Below, piece by piece: positions 45,886 to 54,227 of a stretch of 64,000 bases of DNA. The number at the start of each line of letters is the position of its first letter. Positions within the stretch are counted from its first letter, which is position 1. The DNA lies in assembly GCF_014648875.1 (NCBI RefSeq), contig NZ_BMRY01000003.1, forward strand, positions 620,001 to 684,000, given 5' to 3'. The notes beneath the pieces were generated by a model. That model was not told the origin of the DNA and did not search any database. It worked only from the letters and a program-made list of their open reading frames with translations. A program made the position numbers and the translations under genes. This DNA is from Streptomyces parvus. Lineage in GTDB: Bacteria > Actinomycetota > Actinomycetes > Streptomycetales > Streptomycetaceae.

Positions 45886-45905
45886 TGCAATCTCGCGCAA
45901 CTGCC
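45886..45905. promoter_or_regulatory. Shared 20-bp box, copy 1
   Basis: TGCAATCTCGCGCAACTGCC lies 60 bases upstream of the DUF6879 operon. It matches 17 of 20 bases with 47573-47592. The core GCAATCTYGCGCAAC is a partial palindrome. Confidence 0.6.
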
Positions 45906-45964
45906 GTCCACGGCCTGGCGGTGGCCTGCATGCTGGGTTTCCCCGACGGGAAGGGAGCGCCAGC

Positions 45965-46168
45965 ATGACGCTCAGGTTCATCGGCACCACCTCCGAGGAC
46001 GGCAACTGCCCGACGCTCTACGAAGTCGTCGAGACCGGTGACATCGTGGTCCAGGGCGACCAGCTCACCAACCCCGAAGACCTCGCCCAGCTCCGCAACG
46101 TCGGCCCCCATGAGACGTCCGTCGTTATCCCCCGCGCCCTGTTGACCCGCTTCGCCCCCAAGGAGTAG
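45965..46168 (+). CDS. Small hypothetical protein upstream of DUF6879
   Basis: A 67-residue protein from ATG 45965 with AAGGGAG upstream. It is hydrophilic, with TLYEVVETGDIVVQGDQL in the centre, reminiscent of small beta-rich proteins. Similar small genes commonly precede DUF6879 genes in Streptomyces, from memory. First gene of a three-gene unit with the XRE-DUF5753 regulator. Confidence 0.65.
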   Translation: MTLRFIGTTSEDGNCPTLYEVVETGDIVVQGDQLTNPEDLAQLRNVGPHETSVVIPRALLTRFAPKE

Positions 46169-46170
46169 CT

Positions 46171-46704
46171 GTGCCCCTGGTGCCCTTCGAGGAGATCACC
46201 CACCTGTTCGCCGAGTTCGAGCACACCGCGTTCCGCCTGGAGACCCGCCGCGGGTACGCCACGGACCGGGCAGGGGAACGGTTCCAGGCGTTCATGCGCG
46301 GCATCGACCCGCAGCCGGCCCCGGGCAGTCCGTGGAACACGAACGTGCGGGAAAAGGCCGCGCAGGGTGCCCATTTCTCCCGCGTCCGGATCGTCGACGA
46401 CCCGCCCACGGACGGGCAGCGGTTCCTCATGGCAGCCGCGTCGAGCAACGTTGCGGCTGGCGAGGACATCCGGGTTCTCAGCCGGTACGTAGCCGAGTCC
46501 GCGGGCCTACCCGACTTCGACTTCTGGCTGTTCGACTCACGTCTCGTCGCCCGGTTCCACATCGACGAGACGGACACCACGGTTGGCGTCGAGGTCACTG
46601 AAGATCCGGCGGAAGTGCTCGCCGCGTGCCGGGCCAGGGATACCGCCTGGCCGCTTGCTACGCCCTCGGCCACCGTGTGGGCGCAGGTACGTTCGTCGGC
46701 GTGA
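46171..46704 (+). CDS. DUF6879 family protein
   Basis: A 177-residue protein from GTG 46171. It has the family pattern FAEFEHTAFRLETRRGYATDR at the start and a tryptophan- and aspartate-rich middle (DFDFWLFDSRLVARFH). The biochemical role is unknown. Its TGA overlaps the GTG of the XRE-DUF5753 gene, and such pairs recur widely in Streptomyces, suggesting that effector and regulator work together. Confidence 0.8.
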   Translation: MPLVPFEEITHLFAEFEHTAFRLETRRGYATDRAGERFQAFMRGIDPQPAPGSPWNTNVREKAAQGAHFSRVRIVDDPPTDGQRFLMAAASSNVAAGEDIRVLSRYVAESAGLPDFDFWLFDSRLVARFHIDETDTTVGVEVTEDPAEVLAACRARDTAWPLATPSATVWAQVRSSA

Positions 46705-47543
46705 GCACCGACTTCCAGAGCGGGCGGGAGGCCCTCGGTGCGCGGCTGAACGAGCTGCGCACCGGGGCTGGACTCAACGGCCGTGACTTCGCCCAGCTGC
46801 TCGGATGGCAGCCTTCGAAGGTGTCCCGGCTCCAGAACGGCCGGCAGACCGCCACCCCCGAAGACCTCCAGGCGTGGGCGGCGGCTTGCGGGCGTCCCGA
46901 CACCGCCGCGGATCTCCTCGGTCGGCTGCGGGTGCTGGAGTCCCGGCAACGCCACTGGCGTAAGCAGCTCGCCGCGGGCCACTCGCCGGTGCAGGACCGG
47001 TACGTCGTCGAGTACCGGCAGACCACGGTGTTGCGGGGCTATGAGGCGACGGTGATCCCCGGCCTGTTCCAGACCCCGGACTACGCCCGGCATCTGCTGA
47101 TGGCCCGTGCCGAACTGTTGCAGACGCCCCGGGACACCGAAGCTGCGGTTGCGTCGAGGATGCGCCGCCAAGAGGTGCTGTATGCGGCGGGGAAGCTGTT
47201 CCGGGTCCTCGTGTGGGAAGGGGCTCTGCACGCTCTGGTGTGCCCCCGGGACGTCATGGCCGGGCAGTTGGACCGGCTGGTCGGGCTGATCGGGATGAGT
47301 ACCGTCGAGTTCGGCATCGTGCCGCTCGGGGCCCCGATGCGCCTCACCCCGAAACACGGGTTCTGGATCTTCGACGAATCCCGCGTCGTCGTCGAGACGA
47401 TCAACACCGAGTTGTCGTTCGACACTGTCGACGACCTCGACCTCTACCAGCGGACGTGGGACGGGCTGAACGAGTCGGCCGCCTACGGGGCAAGGGCACA
47501 CCGCATCATCGCCCGCGCCCGGCACCTGATTGCCCCGTCCTGA
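46701..47543 (+). CDS. XRE regulator with DUF5753 sensor domain
   Basis: A 280-residue protein from GTG 46701, overlapping the DUF6879 gene by four bases. An N-terminal XRE helix-turn-helix (ALGARLNELRTGAGLNGRDF, then WQPSKVSRLQNGRQTATPED) is followed from about residue 105 by DUF5753 (YEATVIPGLFQTPDYARHLL). This is the standard form of a large Streptomyces regulator family, some members of which act with small DUF397-type partners. A palindromic box found both before this operon and before the next gene (47573-47592) is its likely target. Confidence 0.87.
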   Translation: MSTDFQSGREALGARLNELRTGAGLNGRDFAQLLGWQPSKVSRLQNGRQTATPEDLQAWAAACGRPDTAADLLGRLRVLESRQRHWRKQLAAGHSPVQDRYVVEYRQTTVLRGYEATVIPGLFQTPDYARHLLMARAELLQTPRDTEAAVASRMRRQEVLYAAGKLFRVLVWEGALHALVCPRDVMAGQLDRLVGLIGMSTVEFGIVPLGAPMRLTPKHGFWIFDESRVVVETINTELSFDTVDDLDLYQRTWDGLNESAAYGARAHRIIARARHLIAPS

Positions 47544-47572
47544 GCAATCCGCCCCAACACCGGTGGGGGCCG

Positions 47573-47592
47573 CGCAATCTTGCGCAACCGCC
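47573..47592. promoter_or_regulatory. Shared 20-bp box, copy 2
   Basis: CGCAATCTTGCGCAACCGCC lies 38 bases upstream of the gene at 47630 and 30 bases after the XRE-DUF5753 stop. It contains the perfect palindrome TTGCGCAA. Confidence 0.6.
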
Positions 47593-47629
47593 AGGACCAC
47601 CACGCGCGGCGGCCCCTACGGTCCAGGCC

Positions 47630-47941
47630 ATGACCACACCATCGAGCACAGAAGCGCCCGCGCCGTTCGGCTGGTGCCACTGGCACAAAGGCCCATCGGG
47701 GACCGCCGTCATGGTCGACATCGTCGAGCAGAACTCGGGCCCCGGGGCGGCCCTGTACGCGTGCGCCCCGTGCCGGGAGCAGCGCGGCCTGACCCCGGTT
47801 GCCGAGCAGGCCCACGAGGTGGCCTACCGGGACTACCTGCTGCACACCACGGACTGTCCCGGGTGCAGCCGTCTTGGACGGTGCGACGTCGGCGGCCGGC
47901 TCCGCGACATCTACCAGAAGGCCCTGGACGCCGCGCCCTGA
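47630..47941 (+). CDS. Small cysteine-rich hypothetical protein
   Basis: A 103-residue protein from ATG 47630. Its cysteines are in WCHWHKG, ACAPCREQ and TDCPGCSRLGRCDVG, a zinc-binding-like set. The gene has its own copy of the shared box upstream and ends at a strong bidirectional terminator. No named family. Confidence 0.65.
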   Translation: MTTPSSTEAPAPFGWCHWHKGPSGTAVMVDIVEQNSGPGAALYACAPCREQRGLTPVAEQAHEVAYRDYLLHTTDCPGCSRLGRCDVGGRLRDIYQKALDAAP

Positions 47942-47950
47942 CCGCATGAC

Positions 47951-47982
47951 GAAGGCCCCCAGGCGGCAACCTGGGGGCCTTC
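47951..47982. terminator. Bidirectional terminator between converging AICE operons
   Basis: A perfect 13-bp stem (47951-47963 with 47970-47982) and a 6-base loop, followed by CTTGTG. It separates the rightward cargo genes from the leftward transfer operon. Confidence 0.85.
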
Positions 47983-48151
47983 CTTGTGTGGGGGCTCGGT
48001 CCCCCTGTACCGGCGTTACCTTGCAGGTCGGGGCCCGCTACCCGCCCCATGACCGGGGTAGAGGGCCCCCGCTACTTCCGGGCCCCGCAAGTAGGCGCCG
48101 GGGGCGCGGGGTGAACACGTGGCCGCGGGGGGCGGGTACAGGGATCCCCCT
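47983..48151. other. Structured non-coding region next to traB, candidate transfer locus
   Basis: A 169-base GC-rich gene-free stretch downstream of traB, with nested inverted repeats. One example is GGGGTAGAGGG (48055-48065) against CCCTCTACCC (48148-48157), and CCGCTAC words recur. In Streptomyces plasmids the clt site bound by TraB often lies beside the tra gene. The known 8-bp TraB recognition repeat (GACCCGGA) was not seen, so this is only a positional candidate. Confidence 0.35.
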
Positions 48152-50278
48152 CTACCCGAGGAGGATTTCCGGGGGGACGGCGCCTTCGATGTCGCGTCGC
48201 TGGTATCCGGCGAGCGTGGTGCCGCTGATCTTCACTTGCTTGCTCGTCCGCTTCACGCCGGCGGCTTCGAGTTCGGCGGCCAGGCGCTCGCCGTTGAAGT
48301 CGCCGTACACGTCTTCGTCGAGGTTCACGAGCCCGGCGATGAGGTCGGTGGTGAACATCCGCGGGCTGTGCCGCATCACCTCCAGGACGTCGGAGAGGAT
48401 CGGCGCCAGCGTGAGCCCGGCGGCGTCGGCTGCTGCGGTGACGTCTCCGGCGGCGTCTCCGGTGAGCTGGTCGGCGGCCTGGCGGAGGGTGCGCCCGGTG
48501 GCGCAGAGCTTGGTGAACTCGACTCCGTCGAGGTAGTCGGCCCGCACGGTGACGTAAGAGGCAGGCCCGGTGACCAGCACCCCCGTACCGACGTGGTCCT
48601 CGGACAGGACGGACGCGTCGGCCCCCTGGGCGGCCTTGCCCTTGCCGAGAACCATGTCGGAAGACGCCTTGTCGACGACCTGCGTGGAGTACCGCAGGGT
48701 GATGATCTCCCGCAGCTTCGTCGGCACGGACTCGGCGTCCGGGCGCTGGGAGGCGAAGTTGGACACGAACCCGGCGGCGGGGCCGCGGCGGGCGATGCGG
48801 CACAGGTCGTTGATGACCTGGTCGCGGTCGTCCTTCTCCATCGCGGTGAAGTATTCCTGCAGCTCGTCGATGGTGACGAAGATGACCGGCAGGTTCTTCA
48901 GCTTCACGATTTCGGGGGTCAGCTTGCCCTCGGGGCACAGGGAGGTCGGGAGTTCGCGGAGGATCGCGAAGCGGCGTTCCATCTCGATGAGGAGCTCGGC
49001 GAGCATCGCCTTGAGCGCCTCGATGGCGTCGTCCTCGGCGCCCATGACGAGGCGGTGGGCGACGGCCCGCATGGGCATCCAGTCGGCGCCGCCCTTGCCG
49101 TCGGCGACGTAGTGCCGCACGTAGGCGTCCAGGAGCCCGGCCGCGGTCATGAGGCGCTGGGTGAACGTCTTGCCGCGGCGGGGCAGGCCGCCGAAGAACA
49201 TCGACTGCCACATGACCGGGACTTCGATGCGGTTGCCGCGGGCGTCCTGCCCGAACGGGATCGGGTCCCAGATCGAGAACGTCTCGGCTTTGGCCAGCGG
49301 CGACGGGTTCGGCGCCCCGAGGTAGGGGTCGTCGTCGGCGACCCACATGGACACCCGGCCGGCGTTGCCGCCCTTCGCCGCGCGGACGCGGGACATGATG
49401 ACCTGAATTTCGTCGACCCCGAGTTCCTGGGCGATGACCTCCCGCTTCGCGAGGACGTCGGACGCGGTCTTCCCGCCGCCCCTCGGCAGGTCGAAAATCA
49501 CAGCCCAGCCGCGGCCGTCACGAACCGGGCCCATCGTGCACGTAACCCGGGGGCCTTCCTCGTCGCCCCGGCCGCTTTTCAGGAGGCCAGCGGCACGGAG
49601 GGCGTCGTTGAGCTGCTGCGCGGACATGTCGACCCGCAGCGGCGGCGCCCCCTGGTCGAGGAGCACGGTGTCCTTGCCCCGGCCGAGGTGGGCGAGCGGG
49701 GTGACGACCGCTGCGGCGACCCCGGCCTGCACCATCGGGTCGGCGAGCATGATGCCGATGGTGGCTGCGGCGACCGCGGTGGCGGCGGCCCCGAACCGCC
49801 ACCTGCGCGTGCGGGTGCGGATGCCGTGAGCGAGCTGGAGCCGGGCGGCCAGCTCCACGTCCTCGGGCTTGGCCTTCGACTGGGCGCGCAGCGCCTTGAC
49901 CACCGCGCTGTGGTCCTGGGCGGACAGGGTCGGCCACATGCCGACGGTGGCCCGGTAGAACCCGCGGGCGGCCAGCAGCAGGGTCTTGACCAGGTACTTC
50001 GGGGTTCGGATGCCGTGGTAGCGGGCCTGCCACCAGGTGAGGCGGGCGAACGCGGCGACGTTGGCGCGGATCGAGGCGGCGGACCGGGCCCACACGGGCA
50101 GGACCGGCACGTCGGGGACGGTCAGCCAGTCGGCCAGGGGGTTGTCGGGGCGGTCGACGGCTTCGACGGTGTCGGGCTTGTCGACGGGGGCCGGCGGGGT
50201 GTCGAGGGTCTCGGGCGGGATGGGGTGGAGCTTGGTGAGGGTGTGCCCGTTGAGGGGGCGGGTGTCGACGTCCGTCAT
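48152..50278 (-). CDS. traB: TraB-type FtsK/SpoIIIE DNA translocase
   Basis: A 708-residue conjugation ATPase. N-terminal membrane segments lie at about 150-180 (AAATAVAAATIGIMLAD). The motor domain has Walker A GGLPRRGKTFT and Walker B VIFVTIDELQEYF. The C-terminal winged helix (about 630-700, KQVKISGTTLAGYQRRDIEG) is where related proteins read the clt repeats. TraB alone pumps double-stranded DNA between mycelial cells in Streptomyces. ATG 50278 follows AGGAGA. It is the last gene of the leftward transfer operon, 83 bases past the HNH gene. Confidence 0.92.
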   Translation of the reverse strand: MTDVDTRPLNGHTLTKLHPIPPETLDTPPAPVDKPDTVEAVDRPDNPLADWLTVPDVPVLPVWARSAASIRANVAAFARLTWWQARYHGIRTPKYLVKTLLLAARGFYRATVGMWPTLSAQDHSAVVKALRAQSKAKPEDVELAARLQLAHGIRTRTRRWRFGAAATAVAAATIGIMLADPMVQAGVAAAVVTPLAHLGRGKDTVLLDQGAPPLRVDMSAQQLNDALRAAGLLKSGRGDEEGPRVTCTMGPVRDGRGWAVIFDLPRGGGKTASDVLAKREVIAQELGVDEIQVIMSRVRAAKGGNAGRVSMWVADDDPYLGAPNPSPLAKAETFSIWDPIPFGQDARGNRIEVPVMWQSMFFGGLPRRGKTFTQRLMTAAGLLDAYVRHYVADGKGGADWMPMRAVAHRLVMGAEDDAIEALKAMLAELLIEMERRFAILRELPTSLCPEGKLTPEIVKLKNLPVIFVTIDELQEYFTAMEKDDRDQVINDLCRIARRGPAAGFVSNFASQRPDAESVPTKLREIITLRYSTQVVDKASSDMVLGKGKAAQGADASVLSEDHVGTGVLVTGPASYVTVRADYLDGVEFTKLCATGRTLRQAADQLTGDAAGDVTAAADAAGLTLAPILSDVLEVMRHSPRMFTTDLIAGLVNLDEDVYGDFNGERLAAELEAAGVKRTSKQVKISGTTLAGYQRRDIEGAVPPEILLG

Positions 50279-50361
50279 GATGTGGGTCTCCTGCTGGTCT
50301 GGTGGCTGGTCAGGGGCACGGGGCGGCCGGTGATCTTTGGCGGATGACGGCCGCCCCGTGG

Positions 50362-50886
50362 TTAGCGAGGGTCTCGCTGGGCTGCTCGGCGTCCACGCCT
50401 TCTCGCGTTGATCGCCTCACGGTTCGCCGCCCAACGCTCTCGGCGCTGCGCGTTGTGCTCCTCGCGGCGCTTCTGCTCGCGGGCCGCATCGCAGGTACGA
50501 CACTCGCGTGAACCGTTCGCGCGGATTCGGGTGTTCGTGGCGTCGTAGACATGGCCAGCCGGGCAGGCGGCCTTGGCGAGATTCGCAGCTGGCGTGGTCT
50601 CGCCACGAAGGACGTTCTCTCTAGCCGTCACCGGCTCAAGGTGATTCGGATTCACGCAGCTCCGAACCCTGCACAGGTGGTCCAGCTGGAGCCCTTCAGG
50701 GATTGCGCCAACGAGGACGGTAAAGGCGAACCGGTGAGCCAGAACAGAACGGCCCTGGAAGTAGAACTGCCCGTACCCGTTCCCAATCTGGCCCGCGGTC
50801 CAGAGCAGGCATCCGCTGGCGTCGACCATGACCTTCGACCAGAAGCGGCGCATGTCCTTCTCGCGCGCGTCGGTCTGCATGGTCAC
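50362..50886 (-). CDS. HNH endonuclease with C-terminal zinc ribbon
   Basis: A 174-residue protein. The HNH motif is LQLDHLCRVRSCVNPNHLEPVT (about residues 66-87), preceded by the beta strand of a phage-type HNH domain; a CPAGH...CRTCD zinc motif and an Arg-rich tail follow. It resembles free-standing homing-type HNH enzymes. GTG 50886 overlaps the stop of the upstream gene; ATG 50880 is the alternative. Third codon positions look less GC-rich than in traB, hinting at separate acquisition within the operon. Confidence 0.82.
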   Translation of the reverse strand: MTMQTDAREKDMRRFWSKVMVDASGCLLWTAGQIGNGYGQFYFQGRSVLAHRFAFTVLVGAIPEGLQLDHLCRVRSCVNPNHLEPVTARENVLRGETTPAANLAKAACPAGHVYDATNTRIRANGSRECRTCDAAREQKRREEHNAQRRERWAANREAINARRRGRRAAQRDPR

Positions 50887-51206
50887 TGGTTCTCGGCCCG
50901 GTTCACGGCCCGCTCGGAGCGCTTGAGCTGCTGCTCGGCTTCCCGCAGGGCCTGCCGGGCGGCGGCCTTGTCCTCGCGGGACGCGGTGCGCACCTTGGCC
51001 TTGGCCTGGGCGACGGCCTGCCGGTCGGTCTCCCGCACGGTGTGCAGGGCGTTCAGCTCTCGGCGGCCGCGCTCGGCGGCGGACTGGTCGATGGCCTGGA
51101 TCTTGCGCTCAACGGCGGGGTCGACGCAGTCGGCGAGGGCCTGGCGGAAGCCCTTCCGGAACAGCTTTCCGCGCTGGCGGGACTCGGCCCGGGTGTACGA
51201 GTACAT
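50883..51206 (-). CDS. Basic coiled-coil protein of the transfer operon
   Basis: A 107-residue protein from ATG 51206, with GAGAGGAC upstream. It is strongly charged and helical (AVAQAKAKVRTASREDKAAA, ALREAEQQLKRSERAVNRAE), predicting a coiled coil. No known domain. Its place between DUF3307 and traB suggests an accessory spread function. Confidence 0.65.
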   Translation of the reverse strand: MYSYTRAESRQRGKLFRKGFRQALADCVDPAVERKIQAIDQSAAERGRRELNALHTVRETDRQAVAQAKAKVRTASREDKAAARQALREAEQQLKRSERAVNRAENQ

Positions 51207-51228
51207 GGGGTGTCCTCTCGGGTGAATG

Positions 51229-51621
51229 TCAGGCTGCGAGGTACAGGGCGGCGACGGTGAGCGCCAGGATGTGCGCGGTCTGGTCGACATGGGCGGCACC
51301 GCCGCGCTCTGCCCATTCCTGCTGGTGGGCGAGCTTCATCCAGCGGACGACGAGCCGTCGGCGGTCGATGGCGGCGTGCGTCGCGCCGATCCAGAGAACT
51401 GCGGCAGTGCTCGGCAGCAGGCCAGCGGATTCATCGAGGACGGCTGCAGCGACGGCGAGAGCGAGCGAACAGAACGCGACGTGCGTCCCGGCGTGTGCCA
51501 GGTTCGCTCGCCATCCGACCGCGCCGGACGCGGCCTTGTGGCCAGCCTGGTGGTCCGTCTGGAACGGGTAGTCGGCAAGAAGATGCGCGAGGTAGAGCAG
51601 GACGAACAGGGTGGGGAACAT
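51229..51621 (-). CDS. DUF3307 integral membrane protein
   Basis: A 130-residue protein with about four helices, opening MFPTLFVLLYLAHLLADYPF, the DUF3307 signature. His and Asp residues (THAAIDR, VDQTAHI) are spaced along the helices. Function unknown; membrane proteins of this operon are thought to help plasmid spread in the mycelium. Confidence 0.75.
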   Translation of the reverse strand: MFPTLFVLLYLAHLLADYPFQTDHQAGHKAASGAVGWRANLAHAGTHVAFCSLALAVAAAVLDESAGLLPSTAAVLWIGATHAAIDRRRLVVRWMKLAHQQEWAERGGAAHVDQTAHILALTVAALYLAA

Positions 51622-51697
51622 GGGCTGTCCTCTCGTTCGGGTCCGGGCTTTCCGGTCCGCCGCCCGCCCGGTGCGAGACCGGGCGGACAGCCGCCCG

Positions 51698-52009
51698 TCA
51701 GCGGCCCCGCTGGACGTCCTGCCACACGGACCGCAGGACGAGGACGCACACGGTCAGGGCCACCGCGCTGATCGCCACGGCGACGGCGGACAGGGCGAAC
51801 GCGATCAGGAAGACGGACCCGCCGATCCCGATGCCAATCCACTTAGCCGCGGACCTTGCCGGGCGGACCGCCGGCGGCGCCGGGTACGCACTGGGTGCGC
51901 CCCCCTGGGCGAGCTGCTGCGCCTGGAGGACCGCGAGGATCAGGGCGACCTGCTCACTGTTCGCCTGCGCGTCGACCGCGTCCCGGGCGGCCTTCTCAAG
52001 GTCGCTCAT
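51698..52009 (-). CDS. Spd-like small membrane protein
   Basis: A 103-residue protein. Residues 1-50 are hydrophilic and Ala/Pro/Gln-rich, then two adjacent hydrophobic helices span about 56-95 (IGIGIGGSVFLIAFALSAVA). The ATG overlaps the stop of the DUF2637 gene. Size, topology and place fit the small Spd proteins of Streptomyces conjugative elements. Confidence 0.7.
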   Translation of the reverse strand: MSDLEKAARDAVDAQANSEQVALILAVLQAQQLAQGGAPSAYPAPPAVRPARSAAKWIGIGIGGSVFLIAFALSAVAVAISAVALTVCVLVLRSVWQDVQRGR

Positions 52010-52857
52010 GACGCACCCCCGGCGGTGACGAGCGCCAGCTGACCGGAGGTCGGCTGCGCCTTCTGCTCGTCGTCCAGGCGGGCGAACACCTTCTTCACGT
52101 ACGACACGCTGCGGGTGGCCTGCCGGGCCGTTTCCGCCACCGGGGTGCCCGTCACCCAGCCCGCCCGGATGATCGTCGCGGCCGCTTCCGTCGGCAACCG
52201 TTCCTCCGGGCTGGTGGTCACCTCGTCGTCCGGATCGGGGGTGGGAACGGTCAGGGTGAACACCCGGCGGTCACCGCAGATGACCAGCGGATTCACCACC
52301 GGGGCGGGCGGCGCCTGCTCGATGGCGACCGGGGCGGTGGCGGTCACCTCGTCCGGGGTGACCGTGGCCACCTCGGCGCGGTGCACGGCCGGTGCGGCGA
52401 CGTCGTCCGGGGTGACCCCCTCGTCGGTGTCCTCGTCCCCGGTGAGCGCCTGGTGCACCTGCCGCATGAGTGCCCCAAACGCCAGCAGGGCGGCGGTGGG
52501 CGGCACCGCGGCCACCACGTAGTCGAGGAGCGGCACCGCCCCGGCGTCGCGGGCACCGGCGACCCCGGCGACGTTCAGGACGATCGAGCCGACCGAGCCG
52601 ACCGCGGTGAGCGCGATCGCCCACCCGTCGACCTTCCGGGCCAACGCGGCCCGCAGCATCATCAGTTCACCGGCGACGATGAACAGGTCCAGGGTGGCCG
52701 GCCACGCCCAGGCGCGTTCCTTGGCCTGCCCGAGACCGTGCGCCAACGCGACCTCGGCCAGGTGCGCGTACGACAGCCAGAACGCGGCCCCGGTCAGCGC
52801 GATGATGACGAGCCCGGCCGCGATGGCCAGAGCACGGGAGGGATCGAAGCGGCTCAT
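52006..52857 (-). CDS. DUF2637 / SpdB-type membrane protein
   Basis: A 283-residue protein from ATG 52857. Four helices lie in the first 140 residues (ALAIAAGLVIIALTGAAFWL at the start). They include AWAWPATLDLFIVAGELMML, the DUF2637 core typical of AICE spread proteins. The C-terminal half is soluble, with Pro/Thr/Val repeats and a helix-turn-helix-like end (VAETARQATRSVSYVKKVFA). It is coupled to both neighbours by four-base overlaps. Confidence 0.85.
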   Translation of the reverse strand: MSRFDPSRALAIAAGLVIIALTGAAFWLSYAHLAEVALAHGLGQAKERAWAWPATLDLFIVAGELMMLRAALARKVDGWAIALTAVGSVGSIVLNVAGVAGARDAGAVPLLDYVVAAVPPTAALLAFGALMRQVHQALTGDEDTDEGVTPDDVAAPAVHRAEVATVTPDEVTATAPVAIEQAPPAPVVNPLVICGDRRVFTLTVPTPDPDDEVTTSPEERLPTEAAATIIRAGWVTGTPVAETARQATRSVSYVKKVFARLDDEQKAQPTSGQLALVTAGGAS

Positions 52858-53222
52858 CGGCCGGCCTCCCCGGTCCGCAGGACGGACAGCTGACGGGCCA
52901 GGCGGCGCAGCGTCCCCGCGTAGTCGACGAGCAGCGCGGCCAGCTCGTCCAGCTCGCCCGGGGTGAGGGTGCTCGCCAGGTAGCCCATGGCGACGTACAC
53001 GCCGGTGTTCCGGTCGGCGCCCGTCGCGAACGGGTCCTGGACGAGCTCGGCGGTGGCAACCTCGTGCCCGTAGAACTCGGCGCGGTGCTGCGGCCCGCGG
53101 TGCCCGGTGTCCCGCAGAGCCTCGGGCTCCTGGTCGTGGCTGTCGACGCACCAGGACGGTTCGGGCATCGTGACGGGCCCGTGGTCGGTGGTGTGCACCG
53201 TAACGGTGCGGTCGGCGGTCAT
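52854..53222 (-). CDS. DUF6907-like protein
   Basis: A 122-residue protein from ATG 53222. PEPSWCVDSHDQEPEALRDTGHRG is a Cys/His cluster of the kind seen in DUF6907 proteins, common in AICE transfer operons (family name from memory). The last 60 residues form helices (LTPGELDELAALLVDYAGTL). Function unknown. Confidence 0.65.
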   Translation of the reverse strand: MTADRTVTVHTTDHGPVTMPEPSWCVDSHDQEPEALRDTGHRGPQHRAEFYGHEVATAELVQDPFATGADRNTGVYVAMGYLASTLTPGELDELAALLVDYAGTLRRLARQLSVLRTGEAGR

Positions 53223-53491
53223 CGGCCGGCCTCCGTGTCCGTGCAGTGGCGGTACCCAGTGGCGGGGTATTCGGTCAGCCGCTGGCGGAGGTGGTCGGCG
53301 TTCCACCCGTAGTCGTCCGGGTTCTCGGCGAGGGCGGCGCGGGCGGTGGTGACGGCGAGGGCGGCCCGGCGGTCCAGGACGGCGCGGTAGGCCTCGGTGT
53401 CGCCGATGGTGGCGGGGTGCGGGAGGTCGATGGCGTCGAGGACCGCAGCAAGGAGTGCGCGGAGCCCGTCGGTGGTGGGCTGGGTGCTCAT
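53219..53491 (-). CDS. Hypothetical transfer-operon protein
   Basis: A 90-residue mostly helical protein from ATG 53491, overlapping both neighbours by four bases. DTEAYRAVLDRRAALAVTTA and HLRQRLTEYP are the main ordered parts. No family recognised. Confidence 0.65.
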   Translation of the reverse strand: MSTQPTTDGLRALLAAVLDAIDLPHPATIGDTEAYRAVLDRRAALAVTTARAALAENPDDYGWNADHLRQRLTEYPATGYRHCTDTEAGR

Positions 53492-54099
53492 CGGGCCACC
53501 CCCGTACGGCCGGCCGCCGACCGGATCGCGGCCATCTTGGCGCGCACCGCGCGCAGCCGGTCCAGGTGCACGGCCATGTCCTCGATCAGCTCGTCGACCT
53601 GGTCGATGTCGAGCTCGGGCCAGTCCCCGTTGCCGACGAACGCCAGCTCGACGGGGGAGTCTCCGAGCTGGGAGAGGCGGAAGGCCATGACGTCGAAGCC
53701 GTACGCGCCGTGCATGGCGATCTGGGGTCCGTGGTGGAAGTGCTCGCGCGGGTCGGCATGGTCGCCCGGGTCGGCGGTGCACCACAGGTGCCCGTCCGGG
53801 CAGAGCGGGTGAGCGGCGGCGCGGAGACCGTCGGCGACGTGGGCAACGAACACGGCCCGGTCCATCTTCGCTGCCGTCTCCGGCATCTCGGCCGCAATCC
53901 GGTCGGCGACCTGCTCAGCCAGCAGCGCGTATGTCGGGGCGGCGGCCACGATCTCGATGACGGGGTTGCCCTCGGCGTCGCACGGCGCACCGGCGCCGAA
54001 GGCGGCCCGGAGCGCGGGCTCCAGCGGATCGACGGCGGGCACCGGCTGGGGGGTGCGCTGCTGCGGCATGGCGGGGAGGGTGGGTACGGTAGTGCGCAT
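53488..54099 (-). CDS. First gene of the transfer operon, DUF6907-like
   Basis: A 203-residue protein from ATG 54099 with AGGGAG upstream. The middle has LCPDGHLWCTADPGDHADPR, a Cys/His cluster like that in the gene at 52854. The C-terminus is helical (ELDIDQVDELIEDMAVHLDRL). It starts the leftward operon driven by the promoter at 54199-54227 after a leader of about 90 bases. Confidence 0.7.
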   Translation of the reverse strand: MRTTVPTLPAMPQQRTPQPVPAVDPLEPALRAAFGAGAPCDAEGNPVIEIVAAAPTYALLAEQVADRIAAEMPETAAKMDRAVFVAHVADGLRAAAHPLCPDGHLWCTADPGDHADPREHFHHGPQIAMHGAYGFDVMAFRLSQLGDSPVELAFVGNGDWPELDIDQVDELIEDMAVHLDRLRAVRAKMAAIRSAAGRTGVAR

Positions 54100-54198
54100 G
54101 GTTCAGCTCCCTGTTGGAGAGGGATTTGGACCTAGGCCCTTCCTGGTGGTTGCACACCGGGTTGGGCCGTTCCGCGTTTTACGGTAGGTCGCGAGTCC

Positions 54199-54227
54199 AT
54201 ACTAGGGTGGTCTGAGTCGAAAAGCAA
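54199..54227 (-). promoter_or_regulatory. Promoter of the transfer operon
   Basis: On the minus strand, -35 TTGCTT (54222-54227), a 17-base spacer and -10 TAGTAT (54199-54204). The -35 lies inside the 17-bp operator, as at the XRE promoter. Confidence 0.75.
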
